Shown piece by piece: positions 21,247 through 33,450 of a stretch of DNA of 64,000 bases. A model generated the notes under the pieces. It made no database searches and was not told the origin of the DNA. It saw only the letters and a list, made by a program, of their open reading frames with translations. The stretch is taken from NCBI GenBank assembly GCA_000442125.1, contig KE546985.1:186001-250000 (forward strand). The letters are read 5' to 3'. A program made the translations under genes and the position numbers. Position 1 is the first letter of the stretch. Each line of letters opens with the position of its first letter. The stretch comes from Opeltia flavorubescens (Eukaryota; Ascomycota; Lecanoromycetes; Teloschistales; Teloschistaceae).

Positions 21247-24200
21247 AATAAAAAATTTCGAGATTTATAATTACTAATTTTATAATTTTATATTATTATT
21301 TATTATTAAATTATTTAATATATATAAATTCTTTCAAATTATTATAATTGAATTATATTTTAATAATATATTAAACTTTTTTAAAATAATATTATTATTA
21401 TTCAAAGATTTTAATAATAGTAAATAGTTTTTAATTATAAATTTTATAATTTTATTTAACTATTATTATTTTTTTTAATTGCAAAGCTATTAAATAATAA
21501 ATTCTTTTACTATTTAATTGAATTATATAACTAGAAATATTAAAATCTAAAATATTTACTTTAATTTAAATTTTATATATTAAATTAAAATAATTTGATA
21601 ATAATATTATAGTAAAAATCTTTTTTAATTTTTTTAAAGCTTTTTAAACGGTATTATTTTATTTTAATAATTTTAGTTTTTTATAATTTTTTATACCGAT
21701 TAATAAATTAATTATAGATATTATAATTTTTAAATAATATTTAATAAACTACTAATAAAAGTTTATTAGATTTAAAAATATTTAAATATTTTTATATAAT
21801 TTCGGAATAAATTAATTTTAAATTATATTTATCCTTTTAAAATCTATTTTTATTTCTATAAATAATATAATATTATCTAGAAATTCTAATTATTTTATAT
21901 TAAATATATATTTCTTTAAATTTTAAAATAATTTGTATTCGCGGAACCGATATAAAATTATATAAATATACTTTTAATATTTATTTTTTATATTTATATA
22001 TATTAGAATATTATCTAAATATATTATATAAAAAATATTAATAATTTTTATTAAATCTTTATTAATATATATTTAAAAAATTATAAAAATATTTATTAAA
22101 ACAAAAAATATAATAAAATATTTAAAATATCTATATCTAATATAAATTATTATTTTTTATTTATTTATTTATTCAGTTTTAATTTAATAATAGATATTAT
22201 ATATATTTATTTTTATAAATTTTTTTACGTTATATAAACGGTCTTAAACTTTATTTATTAATAAAAATAAATATTAATTTTTAATTATTATTATATTCAG
22301 ATTATAGTAATTTATATATAAATATAATTTATTTATTTTTTTTTAATATATATAGAATAAAAGCTTTTATAGGCGAAATTAAATATTAAATTTAATTTTT
22401 TTAAAAATTTTTTTAAAATATCGATATAATTCCTTTAATTTATTATTTGATAAATTATATATTAATTTATATAATAACTTTTTACTTTCTATTAAATTTA
22501 AAATATAATTATTAGATTTTAATTAAAATAACTTATTTAATTTTATTATAAAAAATATAAATTTAAAGCTTTTAATTTAGTATAAAATTTTTATACTATT
22601 AATATCGATTAAATCTTTTACTATTGATATTATTAAAGTATATATAATAGAATATATTTTAAAATTTTTTTTAAAAATCTATAAATATTCCATTTATATT
22701 TAATTAATTTTAATAGAAAAATACTATTTTATAGCCGATATATTAATTAATAAACTAATTTTATAAATTTTTAAAATATTTAAAATTATATTTTATTTAT
22801 TCAAGTTAATAATATAAAAAAAATAATAAAAATAATTTATTTTATATTCTAGCTATTAATATAAATTTATTAAAAATTATAGATTTCGATAATAATAATA
22901 CTATTAATTTTAAAGGAAATTTAATATAAAATAATTAGTATTTATTAAAATAAAATTTTATTTTACCGCTTTAATTTATGATATATAATTAATATTTTAC
23001 CCTATATTAAATAATATAGAAGCCCTTTTAATTCAATTATTTATATAAAATCGAAATATTATTTTAATTTCTTTTATTACTTTAATTAAATAATATTTAA
23101 ATAATAAAGTTTTATTTAAATCTCGTCAATTTTTAAAACTATATTAAAGTTTTTATTAATATTAAATTTAATACTTTTAATAGATATTTTTTTTATTAAC
23201 TTTTTTATATAAAAATAATTAATAAAAAATTTATTTTTTTTATAATAATTAAAATATTTTATTTAATTTAAATCCTTTAAATTAAAATTTTTACTGTTTT
23301 TTAATTTTATAAAAGGCCTATTATAAAATCTATAGTTATTATATTTCTATTTATTCCTTATATAATTATTATAAAATTTTTTTAAAGTTTTAATATTTTA
23401 GTTATTTTAATTCGATAAAAAGTTTTTTTATAAAAATATTTATATTAATATCTTTTATAATATTTTTTATTTAAATTATTAAAATTATTTATTCAATTTT
23501 TATTTTATTTTTAAATATATAATTAAATTAATATATTAATATTTAAATATCGCGTTTAAATTTTATAATAAAATTTATTATATATTATTTTTTTAATAAC
23601 TTTAGTAATTAATTTTTAAAAATTTCTATTTAATTATAAAACTTTTAAAATATTATAATAATCTATTCTAAAATATAATACTTTAATAACGAATATAAAA
23701 ATCGACTTTTTTTATTTAATAATAAGTTAAATAGTTATTTATAAAATTTAAACTAATTTATATTAATTTTAGTTATTTTTATATATTATATATATTATAT
23801 TAAAGGATTATTTATTAATATTCGTATAATAAACTGGATTTTTATTATATTTATTAAAAACAAATTTTATAATAATTTAAATATTATATTTATTTATAAT
23901 ATTAATATTTAATAATTAATAAAATTATTTTTTAGCGAATAATCTAGTAAAAAGGCTAGTTTAATTTTTTTCGACTTTATAATAATAAAAGGTTTAGTAT
24001 TAATAAACGGAATAGAAAAAATAAATATAATAATAAATATATAATATTTTTAAAATATTATTTAGTTTTATCAATAAATTTTTTTAGTTTTTTTAAAATA
24101 GTAAATATATTTAATAATCTTTTCTATTTTAAATTTTAAATTTTTAATTTTCCGTTCCTTTTATATATTAAAAGAATTAATAATCAAAAAATTATTATTA

Positions 24201-26455
24201 TTATAATTACTACTATTTAAACTCGATAGTAAAAGAAATAAAATTATATTATATATTAAATTTTTACTTTTATAATAATAAATACTAGAATCCGGCGTCG
24301 GCTTTATTTAAAAAATACTATTAATTTATTATAATTCTATAATATTATTAAATAAATTTATAATATATTTATTTTAAAAAATTATTAAATTAATTATATT
24401 AAAGAATTTATTTATTAAATTTATATATATAGTTTCCGATTAAATATTCAGATTTTAAAAATTATCAATTATATTATTATTATTATTTCTATTTCTATTA
24501 TAATCGCGAGCTTTTTTAATAGATATTTTTAATAATAATCCGGGTTTTTAAATATAAAAAAATTAAAAAATTAAAATTATAATATATTAATATAATCAAA
24601 TTAATTTAAAAGTATAAATTGTTATAGAAAAATTATATATAGTATATATATTTAAATATATTAAAAAATTAATTTTTATTTTTTGAAAAAAAATAAAAGG
24701 GATCGCTATATATTTAAAAATATATATATTTTATACTAAATAATAACTATATAAATAAATCCTATCTAAAACCTTTAAAAGGCCCGCTATACTAATAATT
24801 TAATATATTATCTCTATTATATAATTCCTATCTGGGGTTTAAATACTAACTATTTCTATAGTTTAATAGTAATATATATATTTATTAATTTTAATCCTCG
24901 AGGTTTTAAAATTGCCCTGGATTACTATTATCTGGTGCTTTTAAATTTTAGGTTATTGTATAATAAAAATAATCTTATATATTATAAACAACCCTTTTAT
25001 TTAAAATATATAAGTTTAATTCTAGAAAATATTTTATCGAATTAAAAGATTTAAGCTAGATTTTAAAGGTAATTTTTAATTGAAACTGCTATCCCGCTCT
25101 ATTAAATTAATAATATAGAATAATAATAGTATATAATAATATAAAAAATAAATATTAAATAAAAAAATTTATTTAAAAAATTCAAGATTTATATAAATTA
25201 TTATCTATATTAAAAATATTTTAATTATTAATTACAAGTCGAAAATATATATTATATTAGTAAAATATACTATTCTATTTTATAATTAAAAGTATTTATT
25301 TCTATTAGATTTTATATTAATTTAAATTTTATACTAGTTTAATAATTTAATATAAAATTTTAAATTTTTTAAACTAATATATTAAAAAAAAATACTATAT
25401 TTAATAAAGTAAACGTTTAAAAGTTTAGCGCGAAATTATAAAATTAGTATAAAATTTAAACTAATATAAAATCTTTTATAAATAAATAAAAATAAAATTA
25501 ATTTTTTTTAATATTTTATTCCGAATTATTAAAAAAACGATAGTTTATATTAAAATTCGTGAATATTTACAAGCTAATTCTAAAATTTTTAATTTAATAA
25601 TATATTTTTTAGAAAATAGTATTAAATTTAATAATTTTTTAATTTAATTTTTTAAATTATAATTTTAAGTACAAAAATTCTAAAAATTTTTTTCGAATTC
25701 TAAAAACTCGTTTTAAATCTATAATATCTAGTATATTTAATTAGATTTTTATTATTATTTAATAAATATAGACTGGTTGAATCGGGTCGGATTAAATCGA
25801 ATCGAACCCGGATTAATATTAATTTTTAGAATCGAAATTCGACTCGAGTAAAAATTAAATCGAATTTATATTATATTTAATTAATCGATTATAATTTAAT
25901 TCGGCTATTTTCAATATAAAATTATTAAAAAATTTAAAATTTAAATAAATAAAATAATAATAAATTAATTTATAATATTAAATATATATAAAATTATATA
26001 AAACTTTTATTAAATAATTATATTATTAATATAAATATTAATTTTATTTTTAAAACTTATATTTTTTTAATAAATTATTATTATATATAATAAAAAACGC
26101 TAAAGTTAAAATAAATTTAAATATTTAAATATAATTTAAAATCGCTCGAATTAGATTATTAAAATCTATAATCCGATTCGAATCGGTTCCGGTTCCTAGT
26201 TTTATCTAGAATATCCGGCCGATTAATCAATTTAAATAAACGTTTATTACTAATTTTTAATTTATTTAAATCGTTATCGATTATAATTATTTTTATTTTT
26301 AAATAATATAATCGATAATTATTTACTTTTAATATATAAAGTTTTAATAATTGTTCGATTTAATAATAGCTATATTTTTTATATATTCAAAAATATTTTT
26401 ATAATATTTAGAATAATTATTTAAAAAAAAATTATTTATTATATATATAATAGCG

Positions 26456-27111
26456 TCGATAAAATAAAAAACTAGCTTTTTAGCCTCGAGTAAATAACTA
26501 GTCGATTTTTTAGCCCTAGTAGCTCCGGGCTAGATATTAGCGCTAAAATATACAATAGATTAATTCGGGGCTAGTTTATATCTAGTTTATTATTAATAAA
26601 AAAAATATAATAAAAAAAATTAATAAAATTAATAAAAAATTATTTTTAATTTTTTCAAAATTTTAATATTATAAATTAGCGCTAAATCTATTATATTTAA
26701 ATTTTTAAAATTTTTTTTATTTTAATTATATTTTATTAAAATTCTAACGGTATAAATATTTATATTAATTATATATAAATATTTTTTTTAAACGATTTAG
26801 CGAAATTTTATATATATATATATTAATTTCTCCGATTATTATAAATATTAATATAAATTATATATTAATAATATTATTAATTACTATTAAATATTTTTAT
26901 TATTTTTTAATTTTTTTTATTTATAAGCGTTAGCCGCTATAAAAAATACTCGAAATATTTATAATATTTTTAAATTGGTTTTAATAATTTTAAACGGGCT
27001 TTAAACGGTAGTATATTAATTCCGAATATTATAGGGTCTAATTTATAGATTTCTTACTTTTAAATTTAAAGCTGGCTCGAGGCGTTTTTACACAAGCTTT
27101 TATTTTACCGA
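26456..27111 (+). mobile_element. MITE family 2, left copy (heavily mutated)
   Basis: About 656 bp, starting TCGATAAAATAAAAAACTAG and ending ATTTTACCGA followed by TA. It is the inverse of the right copy at 27646-28293 along its entire length. Shared landmarks are TTAGCGCTA, GCTTTTTAGCC-like ends, TTAGCCGCTATA and the terminal TTTTACCGA. Nearly every C and G retained in the right copy is A or T here. The left flank does not show the expected TA. No coding capacity. Confidence 0.75.
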
Positions 27112-27645
27112 TAAAAAATCTATATATAGATATATATATACTAGTATATAATTTTATTAATATATAAAATAAATTAATTAATTATTTATTTTAGTAGTTT
27201 TTTTATTTAAAAAATAGTTGATTTATATTTTAAAAATAAAAAAAATTACTATTATTTTATATTAAAATAATAGAATTTTTTTTTATAATTTTTAACGTTT
27301 ATTATTAGTTTTAAAAAAATTATAAAATAAAATAAAATAGTTTTATTCTATTTATAAAAACGAGATTTATAGAATTTTCAAAATATTATATTTAATTATA
27401 TAATATTATATTAAAAAATAAAACAATTTTAAATAATAAAAATATTTAAACTATTAAAATATAAATATTCTATTCTAATAGTCGATTTTATACCGGAATT
27501 CGATAGAATTTTAAAGCTATAAATTCTATTATAATAGTCTACTGAATTTAAAATAACCCGGCAATAATATTAAACGGAAATAACTCCAATTTTTTTGATT
27601 TTTTTTTTCGACGCGATAGTATAAAAATTATATAATAAAAATATA

Positions 27646-28293
27646 TCGGTAAAATAGGAACCGATTTTTAGGCGCTTCGGGCTAGCTAAAATCCTAGGGA
27701 TTAGAGGTTTATAAACCAGGCTCTATAATACTCGGGGCTAACGCGCTACCGTCCGAGAACTACTCGGGGCCGCCGGGGCTAATTTAAAAACGTTATAGGC
27801 GTTTCGAGCGTTTTATATAGCGGCTAGCGCTTATTAATATAAAAAAAAAGATTTTAATAAAGGCTTTAATAGTAAATAAAAATAATATTAATATATTATA
27901 TTTATTAATAATTATAATAATCGGTTAAAATAATAAATAAATATAATTTCGCTAAATTATTTAAAAAAATATTATTATTTATTTAATATAAATATATATA
28001 ATATTAGAGCTTTAATAAAATAATAAAAAATAAAAAAACTTTTAAAAATTCGAATATAACGGATTTAACGCTAGTTTATAGCGTTAAAACTTTTAAAAAA
28101 TTAAAAATAATTTTTTATTAATTTTATTAGCTTTTTTTTTATTATTTTTTTTCTAATAATAAATTAAATTAGAGCTAGCCTCGGGCTAATCTATTATATA
28201 TTCTAGCGCTAAAATTTAATCTAGGGCCGCTAAAATTAAAAAATCCATTAGTTATTCGCTCGGGGTTAAAAAGCCAGTTTCTAGTTTTACCGA
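27646..28293 (-). mobile_element. MITE family 2, right copy with TA target site
   Basis: About 648 bp, flanked by TA at 27644-27645 and 28294-28295. Ends: TCGGTAAAATAGGAACCGAT on the left and, reverse-complemented, TCGGTAAAACTAGAAACTGG on the right, giving ~30-bp imperfect terminal inverted repeats. The interior keeps unusually C+G-rich islands for this block (for example ACTCGGGGCCGCCGGGGC near 27765). It has no ORF. The TA target and the end sequence TCxGTAAAA resemble family 1, so both may have used related Tc1/mariner-type transposases (inference). Confidence 0.8.
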
Positions 28294-30300
28294 TATATTA
28301 TAAATACAAAAATAGATAAATTAGAATAAATAAAATATAAAACGATATAATATAATAAAAATATTAAATAATTTAAAAATAAAAGATAATTTATTATAAA
28401 TAAATTAATTGGCCGTTTTTAAAAATTTTTTGAAAAATTTTATCTATTATATAATTTAATTAATTAGTAATAATAGTAATATTTTTCTAATATTCGATTT
28501 ATATAATTTTCAATAAATATATATAATAATTTTACGAAATACCGCGAATTTAATTTCGATTAAACGAATAATAGTTCGAATTATAATAAAAACTATAAAT
28601 AAATTAAATATTAAATTAAATTATTATTAATATTTTAAATTTTTAAAATTTTATAATATAAATATATAATATATTTTTTAAATTTAAAGTTTTTTATACT
28701 ATTATTAAAATAAAATTGAAATTTTAGTTTTTGAAATTATATTCGTTATATATTATATATAGAAAATTAAATTTACCAATTATTTTTCGAAATAAACTCG
28801 CGAAATTAAATACTTTATTATATATTTAAAAATTTTTTTAAAAAAAATAAAGTTTATTTTATTTAATAATATATTTTTTTTCTATTAATCGCTTTAATTA
28901 ATATTATAAAAGTAATTTTTAAAAACGATTCGTTTTATTAAAAACTCGATTAATAATATTATAATTACTATTTTAAACTATTATATTATAATTTTTTTTT
29001 AAATAAATCAATTAAAGATTATATATAAAATTAATTTCGAGTTAAATTCAAATATTAGAAATATTAATATTAGTTTTTAAAATAAAAATATTCAAGCGCT
29101 AGTTATATAGAAAATCTCGAGCGTTTTTTATATTTTTATATTTTTTATTAAAATATAATATTATAATATAATTTATTTTATTTATATTTTTTAAAATCTC
29201 TTTTATCGCTATTTATTAACTATTATTATATAAATAATCCGCAAATTATTTTATTAAAATTAAACCGTTTATATTATAATTATTATTATAAATCTTTTTT
29301 TCGTTTTAATTATCTCGAATAATCGAGTCTTCGATAAAATAGGCCAGGGTTAAATTTACTCGAGTCGATAATATATAATATCTATTTGAAATTTTAAATC
29401 TAGAATATTATAATTTTTATTATTAGCCCGGCTGTAATATAATATTTATCTTGAATAATTTAATCCTCGACGGAATAGAATAATCGAGATATAAAATTTT
29501 CGAAATAAAAATTTGAACCGTATAGTTTTTAGACGATTTATAGACTATAATTAGAATAAAAGTAAAAGAAAGCCTCTCTCGAGTATAAATCGAAAAAAAA
29601 CTACTAAAAATTAAATTTATCGGGCTGGTATTTCAATTAACGCGAAATTCGGGCGATAAAAATCTAAAAAGGGCCCGAAAAAGATAGAATAAAAAACTCG
29701 GAGGAAAGTATACTAATATAATCGTTTTCCTATTATTTAATCTATCTGGTACTTTATTTGAAAAAAATTTATAGCTATATATTAAATAAATTCTAGAATA
29801 AAATTTTACTAATCAAATCGTTTTTATAATCAATTATATTAGAGTTAAATCTATCGGGAGTTTTTTTACAAAAAATATTACCAAGTCGCTTTAACCTACC
29901 AGATTTTTCGAAGGCCTCGCTGTATCTTATTATTCTATAAGCGCACTAGCAGTAATCGAACCTTTAAATCGCCTTTAATTAAAATAAACTTCTATAAAAA
30001 CGTTCTTCTATATTATATAAAAAAGCTTTATAGTTTTTAGAACTAGATATCTTTATAACCTCGATTGAAAGAGCGTATCCAGAATTCAAAATAAGATTTC
30101 CCAATTATACTAAAGCTGTAACCCAGGTATAGCTGGGTAGATAATTTATAAAGCCCGACCTCTTATTATAAAAATATAGAATTCTTTTATAATCAAATTC
30201 AGTCTTTTAATATTTAAAAGAACTGGTGCGATATATATATCTTATCAGGTATCTGTTTTCGGCGAGTATACTCTAACCGAATACCACCCTACAAGCGATA

Positions 30301-31114
30301 AAACCGAGAGGAGGAACCCTCCAGCCTTCCTGCATTGACTACCCTATATTAAAGCGTCTCTTCGAAAATTTCTCGCCCATCTAAAAAACCTAGAAGATAT
30401 AAAGAATAGACGCTTCACGACCAATATTATATATCAATTTCTTACGCGATATACCGAAATTAAAGACGGTCCGATAGATCGCTAGAGTCCGTAGACGGCC
30501 CGATATCTTTTTAATATAGGATAAGCACGTTGTCAATTATAGGAGTAGGAGGCAAAGCCTATCTAGAATCAACACAGCCCCAGACGACCAGTGCAACAAA
30601 GTACCTCGAGTGCCGACATCACCCAGTCTATAAGGTCAAAGTGCATCGTCCACCCCATTCTCATTGCCGAGTTTCTTCTTGGACATGGTCTCAATATTAG
30701 TGGCTCATATAGCAGTTGCTCAGAAACGTCCAGTTTGTGCGCTCTGTATTTTATTACTTCGGGATCATTCAACAGCTTTTATACTAAGCGAGCTGATCTT
30801 TCCTGGAGCCATGGACTTCTATACACGCGATGACAACAGACTGCAACGTTTCTTAAAGCACCTGTTTTTCGTAAACACGAAAATGCCGCCCAAGGTACTA
30901 GGAGTAAAGGCTCGCCCTATCAGGTTATTTCTTAAACTAACATAGGCAAAGCGAATGCAAGTGAAAACGATATATCTAGGATATTTTGAGCGACGGGAAA
31001 ACGGACGCAGCTGACAGCTATCGCGTGTCTGGATATATATTCTATTTTCCAGATTAAAACCAGCTCGAATTTCCCCCCCCCCTCTTAATATCCGCTTTTC
31101 TCTTCTCCAGAAGT
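30301..31114. other. Left part of island 3; no confident gene
   Basis: Overlapping ORFs on both strands cover 30569-30945 (minus 67 codons, LLNDPEVIKYRAHKLDVSEQ; plus 93 codons). The minus frame reads slightly more like protein, but neither shows a known motif. From 30950 to 31114 the sequence looks like a promoter for the small gene at 31115: a TATATATTC tract near 31030, a C12-like run at about 31073-31084, and a CT-rich leader. Confidence 0.3.
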
Positions 31115-31303
31115 ATGTCCGGTGGATCTTGTCTCTGCGAGAGTAAAGCTATCGTCAACGGCACCAAAATACCTTGTTCCAGCGATGCTTGCGGCGAATG
31201 GCGTGGTAAGAAACCTTTCAGCACTGGCTATCGATGCAGGAGTTGTAATCAGACAATCGACCGTCTTTTAGACGTCCCAAAAGATAGCGGATATCCCCTT
31301 TGA
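31115..31303 (+). CDS. Small Cys-rich protein, 62 aa, zinc-ribbon-like spacing
   Basis: An ATG preceded by a pyrimidine-rich leader (TCTTCTCCAGAAGT) opens 62 codons. The cysteines fall as CLC near the start, CSSDAC in the middle and CRSC near residue 47, i.e. CxC, Cx4C and CxxC pairs, a spacing that could bind one or two zinc ions. No signal peptide: the N-terminus is MSGGSCLCESKA. The CAG just before the ATG could also be a splice acceptor, in which case this is a later exon. The cysteine pattern and good composition argue for a real gene. I do not know the family, and no function can be given. Confidence 0.5.
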   Translation: MSGGSCLCESKAIVNGTKIPCSSDACGEWRGKKPFSTGYRCRSCNQTIDRLLDVPKDSGYPL

Positions 31304-31319
31304 CTCTCTTCCTCCTTAT

Positions 31320-32330
31320 ATAAGGAGGCACACTTCCTCCTCGAAGCATCCTTGGTGATAGAAACGGCGCTCTTTTACACCGAGTAGCTTTCTCTAGACG
31401 TTGACAAACTTTGTCGCCCGTAGAAATCGAAATTGCCCTTCGACCAAGCTTCTGCGAGCCCCCTTCCTTTCCTAAGAGTTATACCTCCTGGTAGAGATGC
31501 CCATCATTAAGGGATCACCGAGGGATCAGCTGAATCCTGTTCTTCGACCTCTTGAGAGTCACACTTCCTTGTGAAGGTATCTGTGGTGAAGGGGGGCCTT
31601 TTCCCGTCTTCTTCCCTAGGTTGGGAATTACACTTCTACAGCAGGCGGCCGATATAATGGCGAGACCAGAGCGTGGTACTATTGTCCATTAAGCAGCGTC
31701 TTTAAACCCACGATTCTTATCTTCAACGTGCTCGGAGTCAGACAGCGGCGTCCCTAACCTATGGATCTCCACTTTGCAAAGGGATGGTTCCAAAAATCAT
31801 GGACCGGTTTCTTCCACGTATCTGGGGTCACGCTTGCTCGTAGAGGCGTTTATGACGGAGGAGGAAGTAAAAGAGCGCTCGAGCGGCTTCTTTGAAACCT
31901 ACTCCTATTCGTCCTGCAGCGACCTCCTTGATCTGGTGTATTTTGACTCTGCAGAGGGAAATCTGAGATTGCGAACCCCCTTCGTCCTTGTTTTTGGAGT
32001 GGGACTCCTCTTCGTCGAGGAAGCGATAATAGGAGGATGACCTAAGTTCTCTTCTCCCTATATTCGGAGTTTTTTTTCCCGCAAAAACCTCTACAATAAG
32101 AGAAAGCGGCGCAATCTCTTTTGCCTTGAGCAATTTCTCCATGACCTTGATAGACTTTGTCTCCTGTACTGAAAGGAGAACTCGGCACACTAGGAAACGG
32201 ATAAACTGCTCTACTTCACTAGGTATATGGCCTTTGCTCCTTCGACCATGCTTCTGGGGATTTCTGGACCCTCTTCCTCCTGGAGGTACACTTTCTTGCA
32301 GACCCTTTCGATGATGGAGAAAGCGGTGTA
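31320..32330. repeat. Highly degenerate tandem repeat array (~70-240 bp periods)
   Basis: A loose unit recurs: a GGAGTCACACTTCCT-like start, then GTAGAGGCGTCTATGA-like, then GAGAAAGCGGCGCTCTTTT-like. Starts are seen near 31325, 31475, 31556, 31624, 31734, 31824, 31998, 32066 and 32280. A second shared part is GACAAACTTTGTCGCCCGTA at ~31402 versus GATAGACTTTGTCTCCTGTA at ~32150, each followed by CCTTCGACCA(A/T)GCTTCTG. Unit spacing is irregular, so this is either an old minisatellite or an expanded coding repeat. ORFs on both strands (31774-32040 plus, 31828-32190 minus) have repeat-driven composition and are not supported as genes. Confidence 0.5.
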
Positions 32331-32530
32331 ATAAATTTTACTTAAGACATTTTGATACCAGAACCCGGCACAACTTTATTACCCAGGCTGTGTTCATAGG
32401 AGTCACCCAAAGCTACAAATTTTGTCTGGCTTGCTGTGGGTAATGGATGATATTCGTGAAGGGGTGGATCTGAGGCTCGTCCGCGTCAGCTGCTCTGGTA
32501 ATAAGCGTTTTGAGTCATCCAGCCGACGTT

Positions 32531-33091
32531 TCAGCTACCCCTGAGAGTGTCCTCGTCTTGAGGGTCGGCAGGGCTGCTGTCCGCGGTTGAAGGACGGTCG
32601 TCTGCGCTGGTCTGCAGGAGAGCTATCTTTGTCGCAAATGAAAAGCCTGGAATGAGCTTCTCCCCGATGGCTTGGAGCAAGGCTTGGGTGCACGCAGTCA
32701 GCGGGACCATGTCCAGAACAAAGCACGGCTGCTCGTAGCATGTGGACATCGAGACGTACTAGACTTTCCAGTGCCGTTGCGTCCCAGCAGGCCGTAGTGA
32801 ATACCGCCTTTGAGTTTAAGATTGGCGTCGACGAGAATTTCCAGTGACCTGACGGACGTATCTGCCCTGCCACTAGCTCGTACTTTGCCGCCCACGGGAA
32901 GAATGGAGAGATTGAGCTGCTCGATGGAGACCTGCGAGCTGTGAGTTATAGCCTCTGGCAAAGGCGGCAAAAGTACGCACCTCTGGGCTGCGGCAATCCT
33001 CTTATATATGAAATCGGGTCTGCTGGCAAGGGGCGGCTATGATGGCGGTGGGTTCGCCTGCCTCGTTCGCCGACTTGGTGGGGTGCGACAT
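32531..33091 (-). pseudogene. ABC-F ATPase, 5' fragment only
   Basis: Start ATG at 33091 behind a long CT-rich leader. Exon 1 (33091-32981) begins MSHPTKSANEAGEPTA and holds one in-frame TAA. Intron 1 (32980-32932) is GTGCGT...CGCAG. Exon 2 (32931-32760) reads VSIEQLNLSILPVGG, VDANLKLKGGIHYGLL and the Walker A GRNGTGKS. Intron 2 (32759-32683) is GTACGT, GCTGAC, CCAAG; splicing restores GKSTLLQAIGEKLIPG exactly. Exon 3 (from 32682) goes on with TKIALLQTSADD and ends at a TGA at 32531. ABC-F proteins (Arb1/Gcn20-type translation or ribosome-biogenesis factors) normally have two full ATP-binding domains in ~600 or more residues; here the signature motif, Walker B and the whole second domain are missing. 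Downstream sequence is a repeat array, so the gene was cut rather than just mutated. Confidence 0.75.
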
Positions 33092-33230
33092 AACGAGACT
33101 CGTCGACAGCTAGAGATCAATTGTGCTGAAGGAGGGGGTGAGAAGAGGGAAGGGGGAAGAGGAGGAGGAAAGGAAGAAGATAGGGAAAAAAAACTTGATA
33201 GGAGGGAGTTTTGACCTGCATGGTACCGAT
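33092..33230 (-). promoter_or_regulatory. CT-rich leader of the ABC-F fragment
   Basis: On the minus strand just upstream of the ATG is a run of mostly C and T (for example CCTTTCCTCCTCCTCTTCCC). Such pyrimidine tracts are typical leaders or transcription start regions of well-expressed filamentous fungal genes. ORFs read across it on either strand are composition artefacts. Further up (33321-33340) is a short GCCCAA microsatellite. Confidence 0.5.
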
Positions 33231-33450
33231 ATACAGCCATGAAGCAGCGCTGGTTCACTTCCGCCATAAGCTTTCGCCTTGCCCCACCATAATATCCAGG
33301 GTCCACTCCCCGCCATGAGCCAAAGCCCAAGCCCAAGCCCCCGCGTCCACGCCTCATTCCCCCATGATTAAGGCCTACTGAAGTAAGGTTATCTCGCCGC
33401 TAAGCTCCGTCAGATCAGACGGCTTTGCAGAAATCCAAGGTGTGGAGAAG

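Larger units (their letters stand above)
15671..24876. mobile_element. LTR retrotransposon fossil, heavily RIP-mutated
   Basis: Two direct repeats of about 305 bp lie at 15671-15975 and 24573-24876. Shared landmarks include TATATTAAAAAATTAATTTT, ATACTAACTA and a matching order of smaller blocks throughout. Both begin TATAATATA..., as a TG-starting LTR would after RIP. The ~8.6 kb between them has no ORF and is extremely AT-rich, so the family (gypsy or copia type) and orientation cannot be read by eye. The element is thoroughly broken. The two terminal repeats differ at many sites, but RIP makes that a poor clock; it is old enough to have passed through RIP. No clear target-site duplication seen. 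Confidence 0.7.
14891..30300. repeat. AT-rich block B, RIP-degraded repeats
   Basis: About 15.4 kb with no ORFs, sampled lines of roughly 10-22% C+G, scarce CpA/TpG and long TpA tracts, all expected of heavy RIP. Contents I could delimit: MITE family 1 copy B at the left edge, an LTR-type fossil (15.67-24.88 kb), two minisatellite-like arrays and one duplication inside it, and an inverted pair of family 2 MITEs (26.5-28.3 kb). The stretch 24.9-26.4 kb holds GAATCG-rich runs near 25.78 and 26.17 kb; 28.3-30.3 kb becomes gradually less AT-rich and I can assign nothing there. Ambiguous bases lie at 15021 and 15801. Confidence 0.8.

Noticed and set aside
25770-26230. GAATCG-rich stretches as another inverted-repeat element
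   Set aside because: The two ends match only in short words, with no consistent inverted terminus or target duplication.
33037-33357. 106-codon minus ORF upstream of the ABC-F fragment
   Set aside because: It translates a CT-rich leader (poly-Pro/Ser/Phe); the ABC-F start at 33091 in another frame joins the conserved exon through a good intron.
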